Shown here: one piece after another, positions 48,303 through 59,796 of the stretch
Position numbering within the stretch: the first letter of the stretch is position 1
How the letters are laid out: each line of letters starts with the position of its first letter
NCBI GenBank assembly: GCA_030686995.1
Contig: CM060686.1
Location: 71,390,319-71,454,318 of the forward strand
DNA from: Artemisia argyi
Taxonomy: Eukaryota > Streptophyta > Magnoliopsida > Asterales > Asteraceae
Length of the DNA stretch: 64,000 bases
Direction: 5' to 3'
Notes under the pieces: model-generated
Databases searched by the model: none
Seen by the model: the letters and a program-made list of their open reading frames with translations, nothing else
What the model was told of the DNA's origin: nothing
Position numbers and translations under genes: made by a program

Positions 48303-48494
48303 AATAGCTTACCTAGTTCATGACTAGGCCTCGCTCCATAACCAATCCAATAGCTTACCAAGTTCGGGACTAGGCCTCACTCAACAACCAATCAATAGCT
48401 TACCTAGTTCGGGACTAGGCCTCGCTCTATAACCAAATCAATAGCTCACCTAGTTCAGGACTAGGTCTCGCTCTATAACCTACCTAGTTCTATA
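48303..48494. repeat. Tandem hairpin repeats in the 3' LTR
   Basis: Four units of about 46 bp (AATAGCTTACCTAGTTC start), each with a CCTAGT..ACTAGG stem-loop. The array is conserved in the 5' LTR at 58474-58663. Confidence 0.85.
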
Positions 48495-49504
48495 AGCATA
48501 GCAAGTTTTAAAATAAACAAAGCGATAATGTCCACATAAAACATTTGCACGTTTCTCACCTCAAGTCCAGCAATCATCAAAAGAAATCGATAGATGAAAG
48601 ACGTAAAGAAACTCAAATAATAGAAACTACAGACTCGGCACTTCCTAACAATATAAACGCGTTCAGAATCATTTCCTCAAAGATCAAATATTCCCAATCC
48701 CGAACGTATTCCATTTTACTTTCCAAAATCCATTTCTCGTATTATCCTCATATTAATTTGGAGTTTGACGTTTGGTATCCATGCGGGTGGAGGGTCGACA
48801 CAACTCAAAGCAAGAAGCCACAACAAAAAGAATAATAAAACAATCTATAGGTCTAATATTAGCCCAATATATTATTTAAATAAATCATCGAAGTTTATCA
48901 AATCCGTCGATTTGGTAATCCCCATATTTATTTACGTAATATATCACTCTAAGATTATACCCAACCTAAATCACATAGCACAAAGAATACTATATGGTAA
49001 GTATCGTATTCCAATAAATTCTCTATATATATCATCAAATTTGCCAAATTCATCAATTTAGCCAACTCCACGAGATATTTAGTAATTCATCATTCCAATA
49101 CACGTACCATAACCTATGGGCGTCGTAGGATACGATGCCCATTAATATACTCATTTTGTATAGCTAAATAAACCCTATTTAACCCGTCGATTAAATAAGT
49201 TACGTAGTTATAGAAAACGGATATATTAATCGTCATACATCCGTGACAATACAAAAGTCACATAATAACATGAAGTCCACTTGGACTTAAGTGACCACAA
49301 CCCCGTATAACTCGATAGTTTTTCCTAATTTATTAAAAGAAATATTTTATTTAAGGATTTTCCAACATATTATATTTCGTCATCATTTATAGTTATTTAT
49401 TTATAATAACGCTCCCGACATTTATTACACTATTCACATAGTACAATAATTATCGTCACTTTATAATAATGTTTACTCGTGATCGTTTTATTATTAATAT
49501 ACAC

Positions 49505-49506
<2 letters not shown>

Positions 49507-49586
<80 letters not shown>
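49507..49586. repeat. (TA)n microsatellite in the 3' LTR
   Basis: About 40 TA units. Confidence 0.95.
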
Positions 49587-49590
<4 letters not shown>

Positions 49591-50767
49591 TACGTTTTTC
49601 ACCTCTATATACTTACATAAACGATTAAATTACCAATAATATTATTACGAGTTTTATTATTAACGTTTGATTATAATTATTTATCGAGTTATATGAGTTG
49701 GTCACATGTCCAAGTCATCACTCTCGGCTCATTGTCCAAGTCCAAAAATAAAATAACCAAGTCATAAACAAGTAATCCAACTCCGTCCAAATCAATCCCA
49801 ATTCACGTGCTACAACAATAGGGTCCGACTACGGCACCCGACTAACCTATCTCCGTCAAAGTAGTTAACCGTCTCACAATCGGTTCCCAATTCCACTTCG
49901 TCAACACAACTCCATAATCAAATAACACAAGTCCAAATGTATCATTTCAAGCTCCAAACATAACCATAATAAAAAATATATATATAAAACAACAACATCA
50001 TAATCCGTCAAGTACATAAAACAACCAAATATTATATCACACTTACGGGTTGGTTTACCCAGTCAACCCGGGTCAAATATTAAACCACATGAAACGTGGT
50101 ATCACCCGAGACCTCTTGGGTCTCGGTTTGCTCCATACGAGCCAACCAAATGGACCATAGTGGTCATAAACACAACCCATGTATCAACAATATTCGACCG
50201 GACCCAAAAGGTCACGGTCTTGCTCAAGTCGAGCCAAAACAAGCCAAACGGACCTCATGGGTCGTCGGCCAAAAGCAAACAACAACAACAAGATAGTAAC
50301 GAGGGTCCTTGGTCTCGACATGGCTAACGAGCCATCCAAAACACGACTCCGAGACCCCTTGGGTCTCGGCTATGCTCAAACCGAGCCTCAAATCCACCAA
50401 CTCAACATTCAAATATCAAATCCTTCCACCAATCGACATCAAATCGACCCACCCGGATACCAAACCATCAAATCCTTAACAAAACTTCATTTCCCATTTG
50501 TAAAACTCAAAACCCAACAAAAACAACCCGTGTACACACGGATTTTAGCATGAGTCGAGGCACACAACAAGGATGTCGTGGCCACTCACCTTCCAAACGG
50601 CTTCAAAACTTGATTTCTATAAAAACCCAATAAGATTAAATGATAATGGTGAAGTTTAAGTGGTTGTGGTGATTCGTACGTGATGTTAAAGTAGGTTTTA
50701 GAGCGCGTGATTTATACCAAAAGATAAATCGGAACAAGGTGGTGATGATGGTGGTGTTAGTTTGTTT

Positions 50768-50781
50768 AGGGGGGGGGGGGG
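50768..50781. repeat. G-rich tract followed by GGTGGC repeats
   Basis: A run of twelve or so G followed by GGTGGCGGCGGTGATGG-like repeats to about 50815, within the LTR. Confidence 0.8.
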
Positions 50782-50923
50782 CGGTGGCGGCGGTGATGGT
50801 GTTTGAAGGTGGCGGTGGTGTTTGTATTTCAAAGAGAGAGAGTGTGTGAAGGTGATGAGGGTGATGGTTGTGTTTTGTGTGTCCAGGTTCACAAGGACGA
50901 TTTTTGTATATTTACTCTTATAA

Positions 50924-50975
<52 letters not shown>
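50924..50975. repeat. (AAT)n microsatellite
   Basis: About 16 AAT units in the 3' LTR. Confidence 0.9.
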
Positions 50976-51345
50976 TATGTCGTAAGGTAGGTTAAGTAAC
51001 TTAGGTGTAGAATACACGGACCAAACCCGAAACTCATTTAAAATAAACCAACTCTCTCTCGAACCGAGCTCATTCCAAATATTCAAAAATCTCGCGATAC
51101 GTTCCATAAATATAAAATAACCGAACCAAACATTTAAAATATATAAAAATTGTTAGATTATCTTAGTGCCGGAGTCAATGTAGTGCCAAATAAATATCTA
51201 AAAAATAAATCATCACGAATATACCAAACCAAACCAATAATTAATAATCAACTTCCATAAATAACGCAAGGTTTAAAAATCATATTCCAATGTTTACAAA
51301 TCTCATCACGAATAAACTTTTCAAATATTCCAAAAACCATTAATT

Positions 51346-54300
51346 TTAAAGTAATGCGGGTTTGTAAATTGTTTCCCTAAATTGCCAGTTGTCACATCTT
51401 CCCAGCCTCAGAAGAAACCCGTTCCGGGTTTCACTCGGAACAATCCATCTACGAAATAAAAGCTTTGGATATCTTTTTCGAAACTCATCCTCACGTTCCC
51501 ACGTAAATTCCGGTCCATGCCGTGAATTCCAACGAACTTTGATGAGTGGGATACGACTTCGCTTGAGTCGTTTAATCTCTCTATCCAAAATCTCAATCGG
51601 CTCTTCCACAAAGTTCAAACTCTCATCCACACGAATATCCTTGATCGGTATAACCGGCGTTTCATCCGAAAGACACTTCTTCAAATTACTAACATGAAAC
51701 ACATCGTGAACTTTACTCAGTTCCTGTGGTAGTTTCAACCTATAAGCCACGGGCCCAATTCTTTCCAAAATGAGAAATGGTCCAATGTAGCGGGGGTTGA
51801 GTTTCCCACGTTTCCCGAAACGTATCACTCCTTTCCAAGGCGAGACTTTCAGCATCACTTTGTCTCCAACCTGGAACTCTAGGGGTTTACGTCTCTTATC
51901 GGCGTAACTTTTCTGCCTATCTCTAGCTGCTTGTAAACGATCATAAATCTGTGTCACTTTCTCAGTAGTTTCTAGAATAAGCTCAGGGTCAGTGAGTTGG
52001 CTATCTCCAACTTCAGCCCAACCAATAGGCGAATGACATTTTCGGCCATATAAAGCTTCAGATGGTGCAGCTTTAAGACTTGTGTGGTAGCTATTGTTAT
52101 AAGAAAACTCCGTAAGGGGTAGGTACTTCTCCCAGCCTTTACCAAAGTCTATTATGCATGCACGAAGCTTATCCTCCAAAGTCTGAATAGTTCTCTCACT
52201 TTGACCGTCGGTTTGGGGATGATATGCAGTACTCATATCAAGTCTTGTCCCCAAAGCGGTTTGAAGTGATCGCCACAATGCTGACGTGAAACGGCTGTCG
52301 CGATCAGAAATGATCGATATCGGAACTCCATGACGAGAAACAATTTCCTTCACATACAATTTCGCAAGTTTTTCAACACTATCATCTTCACTAATTGCCA
52401 GGAAATGAGCAGACTTAGTCAAACGATCCACAATTACCCAGATAGCGTCACAACCGCTAGCTGTCTTCGGTAATTTGGTAATAAAGTCCATCGTAATCCG
52501 CTCCCATTTCCAAACCGGAAGTTCTGGCTGCGTCAATAATCCTGACGGTCTTTGATGTTCGGCCTTAACCTTAGAGCAAGTCAAACACTTACTAACGTAC
52601 AATGCTATATCCGCCTTCATATTTGGCCACAAATATAACTTCTTCAGATCCTGGTACATCTTGTCAGATCCAGGATGAATAAAGTACCTTGACTTATGCG
52701 ACTCATGCATAATCAAATCTCGAATTCCTCCATACAATGGTACCCAACTTCGGTCTCCAAAACATAATACTCCATCAGAACGCTTAACAAATCCTTTCTC
52801 ATTTTCTTCCATCCCAAATATGTTCACAGCAGGTCGATTTTCTGCTTTCAACGCTTCCGTTTGAGCTTCTATTATTTGAGACGGTAATGGCAATACGATA
52901 GTCATTCCCAATGACCTGACTCGTAACGGCGGAATTCTCTCTTTTCGACTAAGAGCATCAGCAACAACGTTTGCTTTACCAGGATGGTAACGGATTTCAC
53001 AATCATAATCGCTTAGCAACTCAATCCAACGTCGCTGTCTCATGTTGAGCTCTTTTTGATTCAGGGTGTGTTGTAGACTTTTGTGGTCAGTGAATACAAC
53101 ACACTTGGTTCCATACAAGTAATGTCTCCATATTCTTAATGCAAAAACCACAGCACCTAACTCCAAATCATGGGTGGTGTAGTTCTTCTCGTGCTTCTTG
53201 AGCTGTCGGGAAGCATAAGCTATCACTTTCTCTCGTTGCATTAACACAGCTCCCAAACCTTTATGGGAAGCGTCACAATAGACGATGAAGTCCTCATTAC
53301 CCTCAGGTAATGCTAATATAGGAGCACTACACAACATCTCCTTAAGTAATTCAAATGCTTCCTCTTCCTTATCTCCCCATTCGTATTTAACACTCTTTTG
53401 AGTCAATTTGGTCAACGGTTTTGCTATCTTCGAAAATCCCTCAATGAATCTTCGGTAATAACCGGCTAAACCCAAAAATTGGCGAACTTCCGTTGGGGTC
53501 GTTGGTGCAGCCCAATCGTTAATCGCTTCAATCTTAGCAGGATCTACATGAACTCCTTGTCTATCAATCACATGACCTAGAAATTGTACCGTCGGAATCC
53601 AAAATTCACATTTAGAAAACTTGGCGTACAGTTTCTCCTTCCTGAGCAATTCTAAGATAAGTCTTAGGTGCTCCTCATGCTCCTTTTCACTCTTCGAATA
53701 GATTAGAATATCGTCGATTAACACAATCATAAACTTATCTAAGTAAGGCTTACACACCCGATTCATGAGATCCATGAATACTGCTGGTGCGTTAGTCAAC
53801 CCAAACAGCATCACTTGGAACTCATAATGCCCGTAACGGGTTCTGAAAGCCGTTTTTGGAATATCTTCTTCACGAACTCTAAGCTGATGATATCCCGATC
53901 TCAAATCGATCTTCGAATACACACTCGATCCTTGGAGCTGATCGAACAAGTCGTAAATCCTCGGTAACGGGTATCTATTCTTCACCGGTAACTTGTTCAA
54001 CTCTCGATAATCAATACACATACGAAACGATCCATCCTTCTTCTTCACAAATAAGACCGGGGCTCCCTAAGGCGAAGAACTTGGTCTTATAAATCCTTTT
54101 TTGGCTAATTCCGCTAATTGTTTCGATAACTCCTCCAGTTCAGTAGGTGCAAGTCGATAAGGCGCTCGTGCCACGGGTGCAGCACCAGGTATCAACTCAA
54201 TCTGAAACTCTACTTGTCTAGTAGGCGGGATTCCCGGAAAATCATCGGGAAATACATCAGGAAAATCACGAACTATAGGTACATCTCCAATGCACTTTTC

Positions 54301-55404
54301 TTTCTTCTCCTTCCCTCCTTTCTCAGAGATTTGAGCTAAGAAAAAGTAACATCCTTTTTCCATTAGATTTGGTAACTTAGTGCAAGAAATGACCGTTAAT
54401 CTAGATGGGCCTCTCAATCCTTTTCAATCTCCTAGTATATTTAGGATCTCCTTGCCGTAAGGCACACGCACGATCTTCTCATCGCAAAGTATATGAGCAC
54501 GATACTTTGACAACCAATCCATACCAATAATGACATCAAAACTTCCTAACGTGGCGGGTAGAAGATCTATGTTGAAAGGGCGATTCAGGAAATTTAACGT
54601 GCAACCGCGAATGATAGTCCTAATCCTTTCTATGTTCCCATTTGCTAACTCTACATCATAACCAATTCCTAAGGCCATCGGGGGTTTCTCTAGTAAGGAT
54701 GCAAAAGTAGTGGACACAAAACTCTTATCGGCACCAGTATCAAATAAGATGGAAGCATAACGATTATTGAGAAGGAACGTACCAGTAACAACGTTCGGAT
54801 CTTCTCCTCTCTCGTTCCCAAGTGCATACACTCTCCCATGAGCAGCTCCTGCTTCCACACGTTGGTCCCCATTGTCTTGTCGTCCACGGTTCCCTCCAGC
54901 TCCACGGTTTACATGATTGTACCCATTACCACCCGATCCTTGATTTCCTCGGTTCCACGATTCCCTACACTCATTCCTATAGTGTCCCTTCTTTTCACAT
55001 CCATAACAAGTAACATTTGCCTTACTCATAGTTTCAGGAGTAGCTTGAACCATAGCAAGTGGTCGAGCTCTACAGTCCTTAGCTATGTATCCCATCTTAG
55101 AGCAATTCTTGCACACCACATTACATCGTCCAGAATGATTCTTATAACATCGGCCACACTTGGGTGCATCTCCATTGTAATTCTTCTTATCTCCATCTCC
55201 CATAGCATAAGCTCTAGTAGTTGCCTGTCGTTTGTTTCGGTGATCATTACCCTTAGAGTGATTATCCCTCTTCCTCTTTCCATTCTTGTCTTTCTCAGCT
55301 TCTTCCAATACCAACGAGTCTATCAATTGTTGAGCGATTGTGATAGCCTCATGAATGTTTGCAGGCTTAGCAGAAATCACATCATTCCTTGTAGCTACCG
55401 GCAA
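51346..55404 (-). pseudogene. Ty3 Gag C-terminus, protease, RT, RNase H, integrase, chromodomain
   Basis: One minus-strand frame from 55404 to the stop at 51346, broken by TGA (54424-54426) and TAG (54067-54069). Gag end: two Cys knuckles, CKNCSKMGYIAKDC (usual His is Tyr) and CYGCEKKGHYRNEC (intact). Protease: ILFDTGADKSF. In the last 900-residue part: RT with [15 protein letters not shown] and LIDDIL (110-115), RNase H with D259, E296, D321, D364, integrase zinc finger with C488 and C491, catalytic core D521, D582, E618, and a chromodomain at about 815-865 ([14 protein letters not shown]). Chromodomains direct insertion to particular chromatin (family knowledge). All catalytic residues remain. 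The last 17 codons lie in the 3' LTR. Confidence 0.9.
51397..51409 (-). other. Polypurine tract of the Ty3 element
   Basis: On the minus strand GAGGCTGGGAAGA directly precedes TGTGACA. It lies inside the pol coding sequence. Confidence 0.7.
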
Positions 55405-56144
55405 CCCATCGGTATACCGCTAAACCTTTGAGTCTCAGTCCTAACCATATCTGGGCAAAGCAACGCTAACTCTCGGTAGCGGCGATTGTAAGTCGCCATA
55501 TCAGTACCTTTCACCTTGTGATTCCAAAACTCAATCTCCAGCTTCTTAACCTCAGTCCTTGGGCAGTAAGTCTGAATCAACAAAGACTTAAATTGCTCCC
55601 AAGTCATAGCATAAGCCACATCACTCCCAACCGAATTTCGGTAATTGTTCCACCAAGTTAAAGCTTCATCCTTAAAGGTAAAAGAAGCAAACTTTACCTT
55701 TGCATTCTCCGCACAGTTGCTGACATTGAACACTGACTCAGTCTTCTCTATCCACCTGACCAAGTAGACCACTCCTTCAGTCCCACCAAACTCAATAGGT
55801 CCACAAATTCGAAACTCCTTGTAGTTACATCCATTAGCACGAATAGGTGGAAACGTTCTAGCAGAATTGTTGGAATGATTTGACTCAGCTAGTAACTCAG
55901 CAACTCGTTGCTCCACAAGTTGATTGATCATCGCTTGATCCACAGTAGGTGCATTAGGTGGAACATGATCATTGTCTCCCTGAACCTCAACATTTTGATT
56001 CCTGTTGTTGTGATTAGTAGCGTCCAGGTTATCAGGAGTAGGGGTTTCAACATTTCGAGTAGGACGGCGTCCACGGCGACCAGGGGTAGTCGCTGCAGGA
56101 CCAGTTCTGGTAGCTCTAATAGGGTTTCGTCGTGGGGCCATTGA
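55395..56144 (-). pseudogene. Ty3 Gag, N-terminal part
   Basis: 249 codons from ATG 56144. A basic N-terminus (MAPRRNPIRATRTGP) is followed by the Retrotrans_gag core: RWIEKTESVFNVSNC, VKFASFTFKDEALTWW, WEQFKSLL, YCPRTEVKKLEIEFWNHK and YNRRYRELALLCPDMV. The frame shifts about 55420-55440, after which the rest of Gag (LPVATRNDVISAKPANIHEA) continues in the frame of the 55404-51346 pseudogene. Gag forms the particle and binds element RNA. The start fits the family. Confidence 0.9.
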
Positions 56145-56502
56145 TCTGAAACATCATACAAGGTTCATGAGTCTCCGATAGAACTTATCATATGCTCAAC
56201 AAGAATTAAATCAATGAAGCCAAGTCATGGAAAGAATATCAACAATACACCACAAGACATTAATAAGGCGAATAGGAACTCAATTTCCATAATATCCAAA
56301 AGCCACATGATATCATATAATAATAACCGTCATCCATACAATAGTGATCCAACATCGTTCCAACTACCGAAAAACACAAAAGATGCTAATCGTTCCAAAC
56401 GAGACGAATAATCAACGGAAAATACATCAAAATACGATAACTAGCTTTTCTAACCGAACACTCCTCGGTGTAGAAAGCAACAAAACAACATAACTCAACT
56501 AT

Positions 56503-57585
56503 CTAGCCACGATGCTGGCGTAGGCTCCTCAATTCCCGCCTCAACCCATCTAGCTCTCTCCACAATGATCCCAACTCCACACTATGGGTGTCGCTATCTC
56601 TCTTGAGGTCTGCTACCTCCTTCTCTAGCTCAGTGTTTCTATGCCACAACTTGCGATCGGCTTCGCGAGCTATGATGAAACCTCGCTGCAAGCTCTCAAT
56701 ATGCTCATGAATCTCCATCATGCCTCTCCTCATCTCTGTTGTCCTACCCACGACAGTAGTCATATCGACTCTCAGCTCAACGATAAACTCTCCAATAACC
56801 ATCTCAAGTCGGTCAGACAACCGTGAGATCCTCTCGCCCTGTGCAGTAATCTGAGCCCACATCCTACCAGTCTCACCTAACTCTACTTGCTCAGCAGAAA
56901 CCACAGATGATGCATCCGACTCAACGGGACTACCAGGTGGCAACTCAAACAAAAATGGGTGATCAGGTGAAACAGGCTCTATCGGATGTATAGGAGAATC
57001 AGGCTCCTCAACCTAAACTGGCGACACTAACAAACCATCATCATCAGGCATCTCCTCCTCCTGAGGGTCATCCTCCTCCTCAGGGTCATCATCACCCTGC
57101 TCAGCCTCCTGAGGGTTATCAGCCTCATCCTCACCCTCGTACTCCTCCTCCTCCTCATCGGAAGAGTATACCATAAATCGTCATCTCCTAACAGGTGAAC
57201 CATGTGATGATGGGGTAGGTGATCTAGGACGACGACGCAATGATGTAGGTGGTGCATCTGACAGAAGAGTGTGAGCATCAAAGTGCAAAGGTGGTGAAGC
57301 ATGGCGTACCGACATACGTGCCGTAGCTCGGTGGGCAAAACGTGGAGCCACACGAGCCAAAGCCTGATGAAGAGTAAGCTGTCTTGAAGTACCCGAGAGC
57401 CCTAGAGAAGATGAGGGTCCCTGTGTAGTAGGTGCAGCAGGCGGTGCAGAAGTAGAAGCTGTCGGTGACGCAGTAGCTGAATGCATGGCAATCCTGTAAG
57501 GATCATTAGGAGCCATGGTGATCTGTGCTGGGCATACAGGTGCAGTAAGAATATCCTCAACAACGTCAAACGTACGGGAGGCCAT
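56503..57585 (-). pseudogene. Extra ORF upstream of Ty3 gag: Pro-rich, acidic, coiled coil
   Basis: One frame of 361 codons from ATG 57585 to TAG 56503, with two internal stops (TGA 57181-57183, TAG 57013-57015). Residues 1-134 are Ala/Pro/Ser-rich with a basic end. About 140-190 is strongly acidic (runs of Glu and Asp). About 215-360 is predicted coiled coil with Leu/Glu/Arg heptads (LEKEVADLKRDSD). I do not recognise the family. It lies between the primer site and gag on the same strand. The frame is kept across both stops, so it was probably translated in the parent element. A second structural or Gag-accessory protein is possible; that is a guess. Confidence 0.65.
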
Positions 57586-57981
57586 AGTCTGTGATAACGG
57601 CGTAGGGTAGGTGTAAGTGTTTCAAAACAACTAAACCGCGAACTCAAAATACCGTATCAAAACTATCATAAAATCCCAATCATATAGTTCAAGAAAGATT
57701 TAAAATGTCGCATTACTAAAACATTTATAAAACAATTAAGCCATATAATTCCTCAAACGCCATCATATCACTTAATCAATAAATCTCAAATCCTCAAATC
57801 GTCTCAAGAATCTCATATCTACTATCATCTCAATATACCTCATTTCAAATCATTATCTCAATATACCTCAATATAAATAATGATGCTTCGGCTTGGCGGG
57901 CTGGCGAGCATTGGTCGAGGATCGTTTTCTATAAAAATCGGTTATAGTTTAGGTGTCTATTTACCTAGTTCTCTATAACCT
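57586..57981 (-). other. Leader of the Ty3 element
   Basis: 396 bp between the primer site and the extra ORF. No coding region supported. Confidence 0.6.
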
Positions 57982-57996
57982 TGGCTCTGATACCAA
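57982..57996 (-). other. Primer binding site (tRNA-iMet) of the Ty3 element
   Basis: Minus strand TGGTATCAGAGCCAA, two bases after the 5' LTR end. An exact match to the common plant tRNA-iMet primer site. Confidence 0.9.
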
Positions 57997-57998
57997 TC

Positions 57999-59428
57999 TG
58001 TAACACCCCCAAAATTTGGTACACTGGAAGACTCAACAAGCTTTCGGGGTGCTACGGGGATTGGTATCCAACACAAGACATAAAAGAATGAGATAAAGTA
58101 AACATAAGAAAAATACAACCATGCGGGGTTTTAAAGTTTACATTTATCCCAAATTCATCCAAAGTCAGGCCCAAAAGAAATAAATATAGGTCCACAATTA
58201 TTTATAAGAGTTTTAGAAAATAGATCCATAACCAGGTGCCATAGCCAAGCCTCCAATCCAAGCATCCAGGGGCATCACTTAATTACCTGAGAAAACGCGC
58301 TAAAAGTCAGCTTTCGCTAGTGAGATCATAGGTTTAACTTCATGACTAAATAGAGTGAACATATACGCAAAAACGCTTGCTAGCTAGACAAGGGCTCAAT
58401 CATCCAACCAAAACAAACCAATCAAATCTAATCAACCCTATAGGTGCACACTATAGCTCAAATCAATCAAATCAATAGCTTACCTAGTTCATGACTAGGC
58501 CTCGCTCCATAACCAATCCAATAGCTTACCTAGTTCGGGACTAGGCCTCGCTCAACAACCAATCAATAGCTTACCTAGTTCGGGACTAGGCCTCGCTCTA
58601 TAACCAAATCAATAGCTCACCTAGTTCAGGACTAGGTCTCGCTCTATAACCTACCTAGTTCTATAAGCATAGCAAGTTTTAAAATAAACAAAGCGATAAT
58701 AGTCCACATAAAACATTTGCACGTTTCTCACCCTAAGTATTGAAAACAAAGTTCAAGAGTAAAAAGTGGGGCTATGACTCACCTCAAGTCCAGCAATCAA
58801 CAAAAGAAATCGATAGATGAAAGATGTAAAGCAACTCAAATAACAGCAACTACAAACTCGGTACTTCCTAACAATATAAACGCGTTCAGAATCATTTCCT
58901 CAAAGATCAAATATTCCCAATCCCGAACGTATTCCATTTTACTTTCCAAAATCCATTTCTCGTATTATCCTCATATTAATTTGGAGTTTGACGTTTGGTA
59001 TCCATGCGGGTGGAAGGTCGACACAACTCAAACCAAGAAGCCACATCAAAAAGAATAATAAAATAATCTATAGGTCTAATATTAGCCCAATATATTATTT
59101 AAATAAATCATCGAAGTTTATCAAATCCGTCGATTTGGTAATCCCCATATTTATTTACGTAATATATCACTCTAAGATTATACCCAACCTAAATCACATA
59201 GCACAAAGAATACTATATGGTAAGTATCGTAGTCCAATAAATTCCCTATATATATCGTCAAATTTGCCAAATTCGTCAATTTAGCAACTCCACGAGATAT
59301 TTAGTAATTCATCATTCCAATACACGTACCATAACCTATGGGCGTCGTAGGATACGATGCCCATTAATATACTCATTTTGTATAGCTAAATAAACCCTAT
59401 TTAACCCGTCGATTAAATAAGTTACGTA
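57999..59428 (-). repeat. 5' LTR of the Ty3 element, partial
   Basis: The 3'-most 1,430 bp of the LTR, closely similar to 47828-49206. It is interrupted after GTTACGTA at 59428 by the copia element; the same GTTACGTA in the 3' LTR (49199-49206) continues uninterrupted. The remaining U3 part should lie beyond the window. Confidence 0.9.
58474..58663. repeat. Tandem hairpin repeats in the 5' LTR
   Basis: The counterpart of 48303-48494: four units of about 46 bp with CCTAGT..ACTAGG stem-loops. Confidence 0.85.
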
Positions 59429-59782
59429 TGTTAGGTCACCATTTTGTAAACATAAGTATAATGACAATAGAAATGAGATGAGAAAGGAGATTTGGGTGAT
59501 TATATGAATAAGAGAAATATAAGTGCAAGAGTTTCCTTAAGAAATCAAATAACCAACCAATTATTACATGAGAATAAGGCTTCTATTTATAGGGAAGGAG
59601 CTAGGGCAACACTCCCTCTCCTTCCACTATCAATTCGTGTGGGCTTCTAAGCCCATGGACTAAAATGCCTTAAGTCTAGTAAACATGTTACATAACATAA
59701 ATGTAAGTAAATATTAACTTAAGCAACCTATTATTACAAATGACCGAGACTTGATAAAATAGTGAAAACTATGATCCCAACA
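59429..59782 (-). repeat. 3' LTR of the copia element
   Basis: 354 bp; on the minus strand it runs from TGTTGGGATC (59782) to GTGACCTAACA (59429). A TATA box (minus strand TATAAATA) lies at 59584-59591. Confidence 0.85.
59584..59591 (-). promoter_or_regulatory. TATA box in the copia LTR
   Basis: TATAAATA on the minus strand, in the middle of the 354-bp LTR. Confidence 0.55.
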
Positions 59783-59796
59783 ATCTCCCCCTAAGG
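59783..59796 (-). other. Polypurine tract of the copia element
   Basis: Minus strand CTTAGGGGGAGAT directly before TGTTGGG. Nearly the same tract precedes the 3' LTR of the Gag-only element. Confidence 0.8.

Larger units (their letters stand above)
47828..51396 (-). repeat. 3' LTR of the Ty3 chromovirus
   Basis: 3,569 bp. On the minus strand it starts TGTGACAACTGG (51396) and ends GGGGGTGTTACA (47828). The first 50 bp overlap the end of pol. Relative to the other LTR it lacks about 50 bp near 48560, between two CTCACC repeats. It contains a tandem hairpin array, a (TA)n tract, a G-run and an (AAT)n tract. No other gene is inside; the ORFs on its plus strand are fortuitous. Confidence 0.9.
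47828..59428 (-). mobile_element. Ty3/gypsy chromovirus (Tekay-like), 5' LTR interrupted
   Basis: Minus-strand element: 5' LTR from 57999 up to at least 59428, primer site 57982-57996, extra ORF, gag, protease, RT, RNase H, integrase, chromodomain, purine tract, then 3' LTR 47828-51396. The C-terminal chromodomain and the LTR of over 3.5 kb fit the Tekay (Del) clade. The 5' LTR is cut at 59428 by a copia element, and the remainder lies beyond the window. Coding parts carry one frameshift and four stops. Confidence 0.9.

Noticed and set aside
48303..48494. Possible CRISPR-like array
   Set aside because: Units are contiguous with no unique spacers, lie in a plant LTR and recur in the partner LTR.
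48545..49061. Paired plus-strand ORFs repeated at 58774-59284
   Set aside because: They repeat because they lie in the two LTRs of the Ty3 element, on the wrong strand, with no domain.
54838..55431. 197-codon plus-strand ORF opposite gag-protease
   Set aside because: Ser/Ile-rich shadow of the well-supported Gag zinc knuckle and protease coding strand.
57982..57996. tRNA-like sequence
   Set aside because: Only the primer site complementary to a tRNA end; no tRNA gene fold around it. No other tRNA or rRNA gene was seen.
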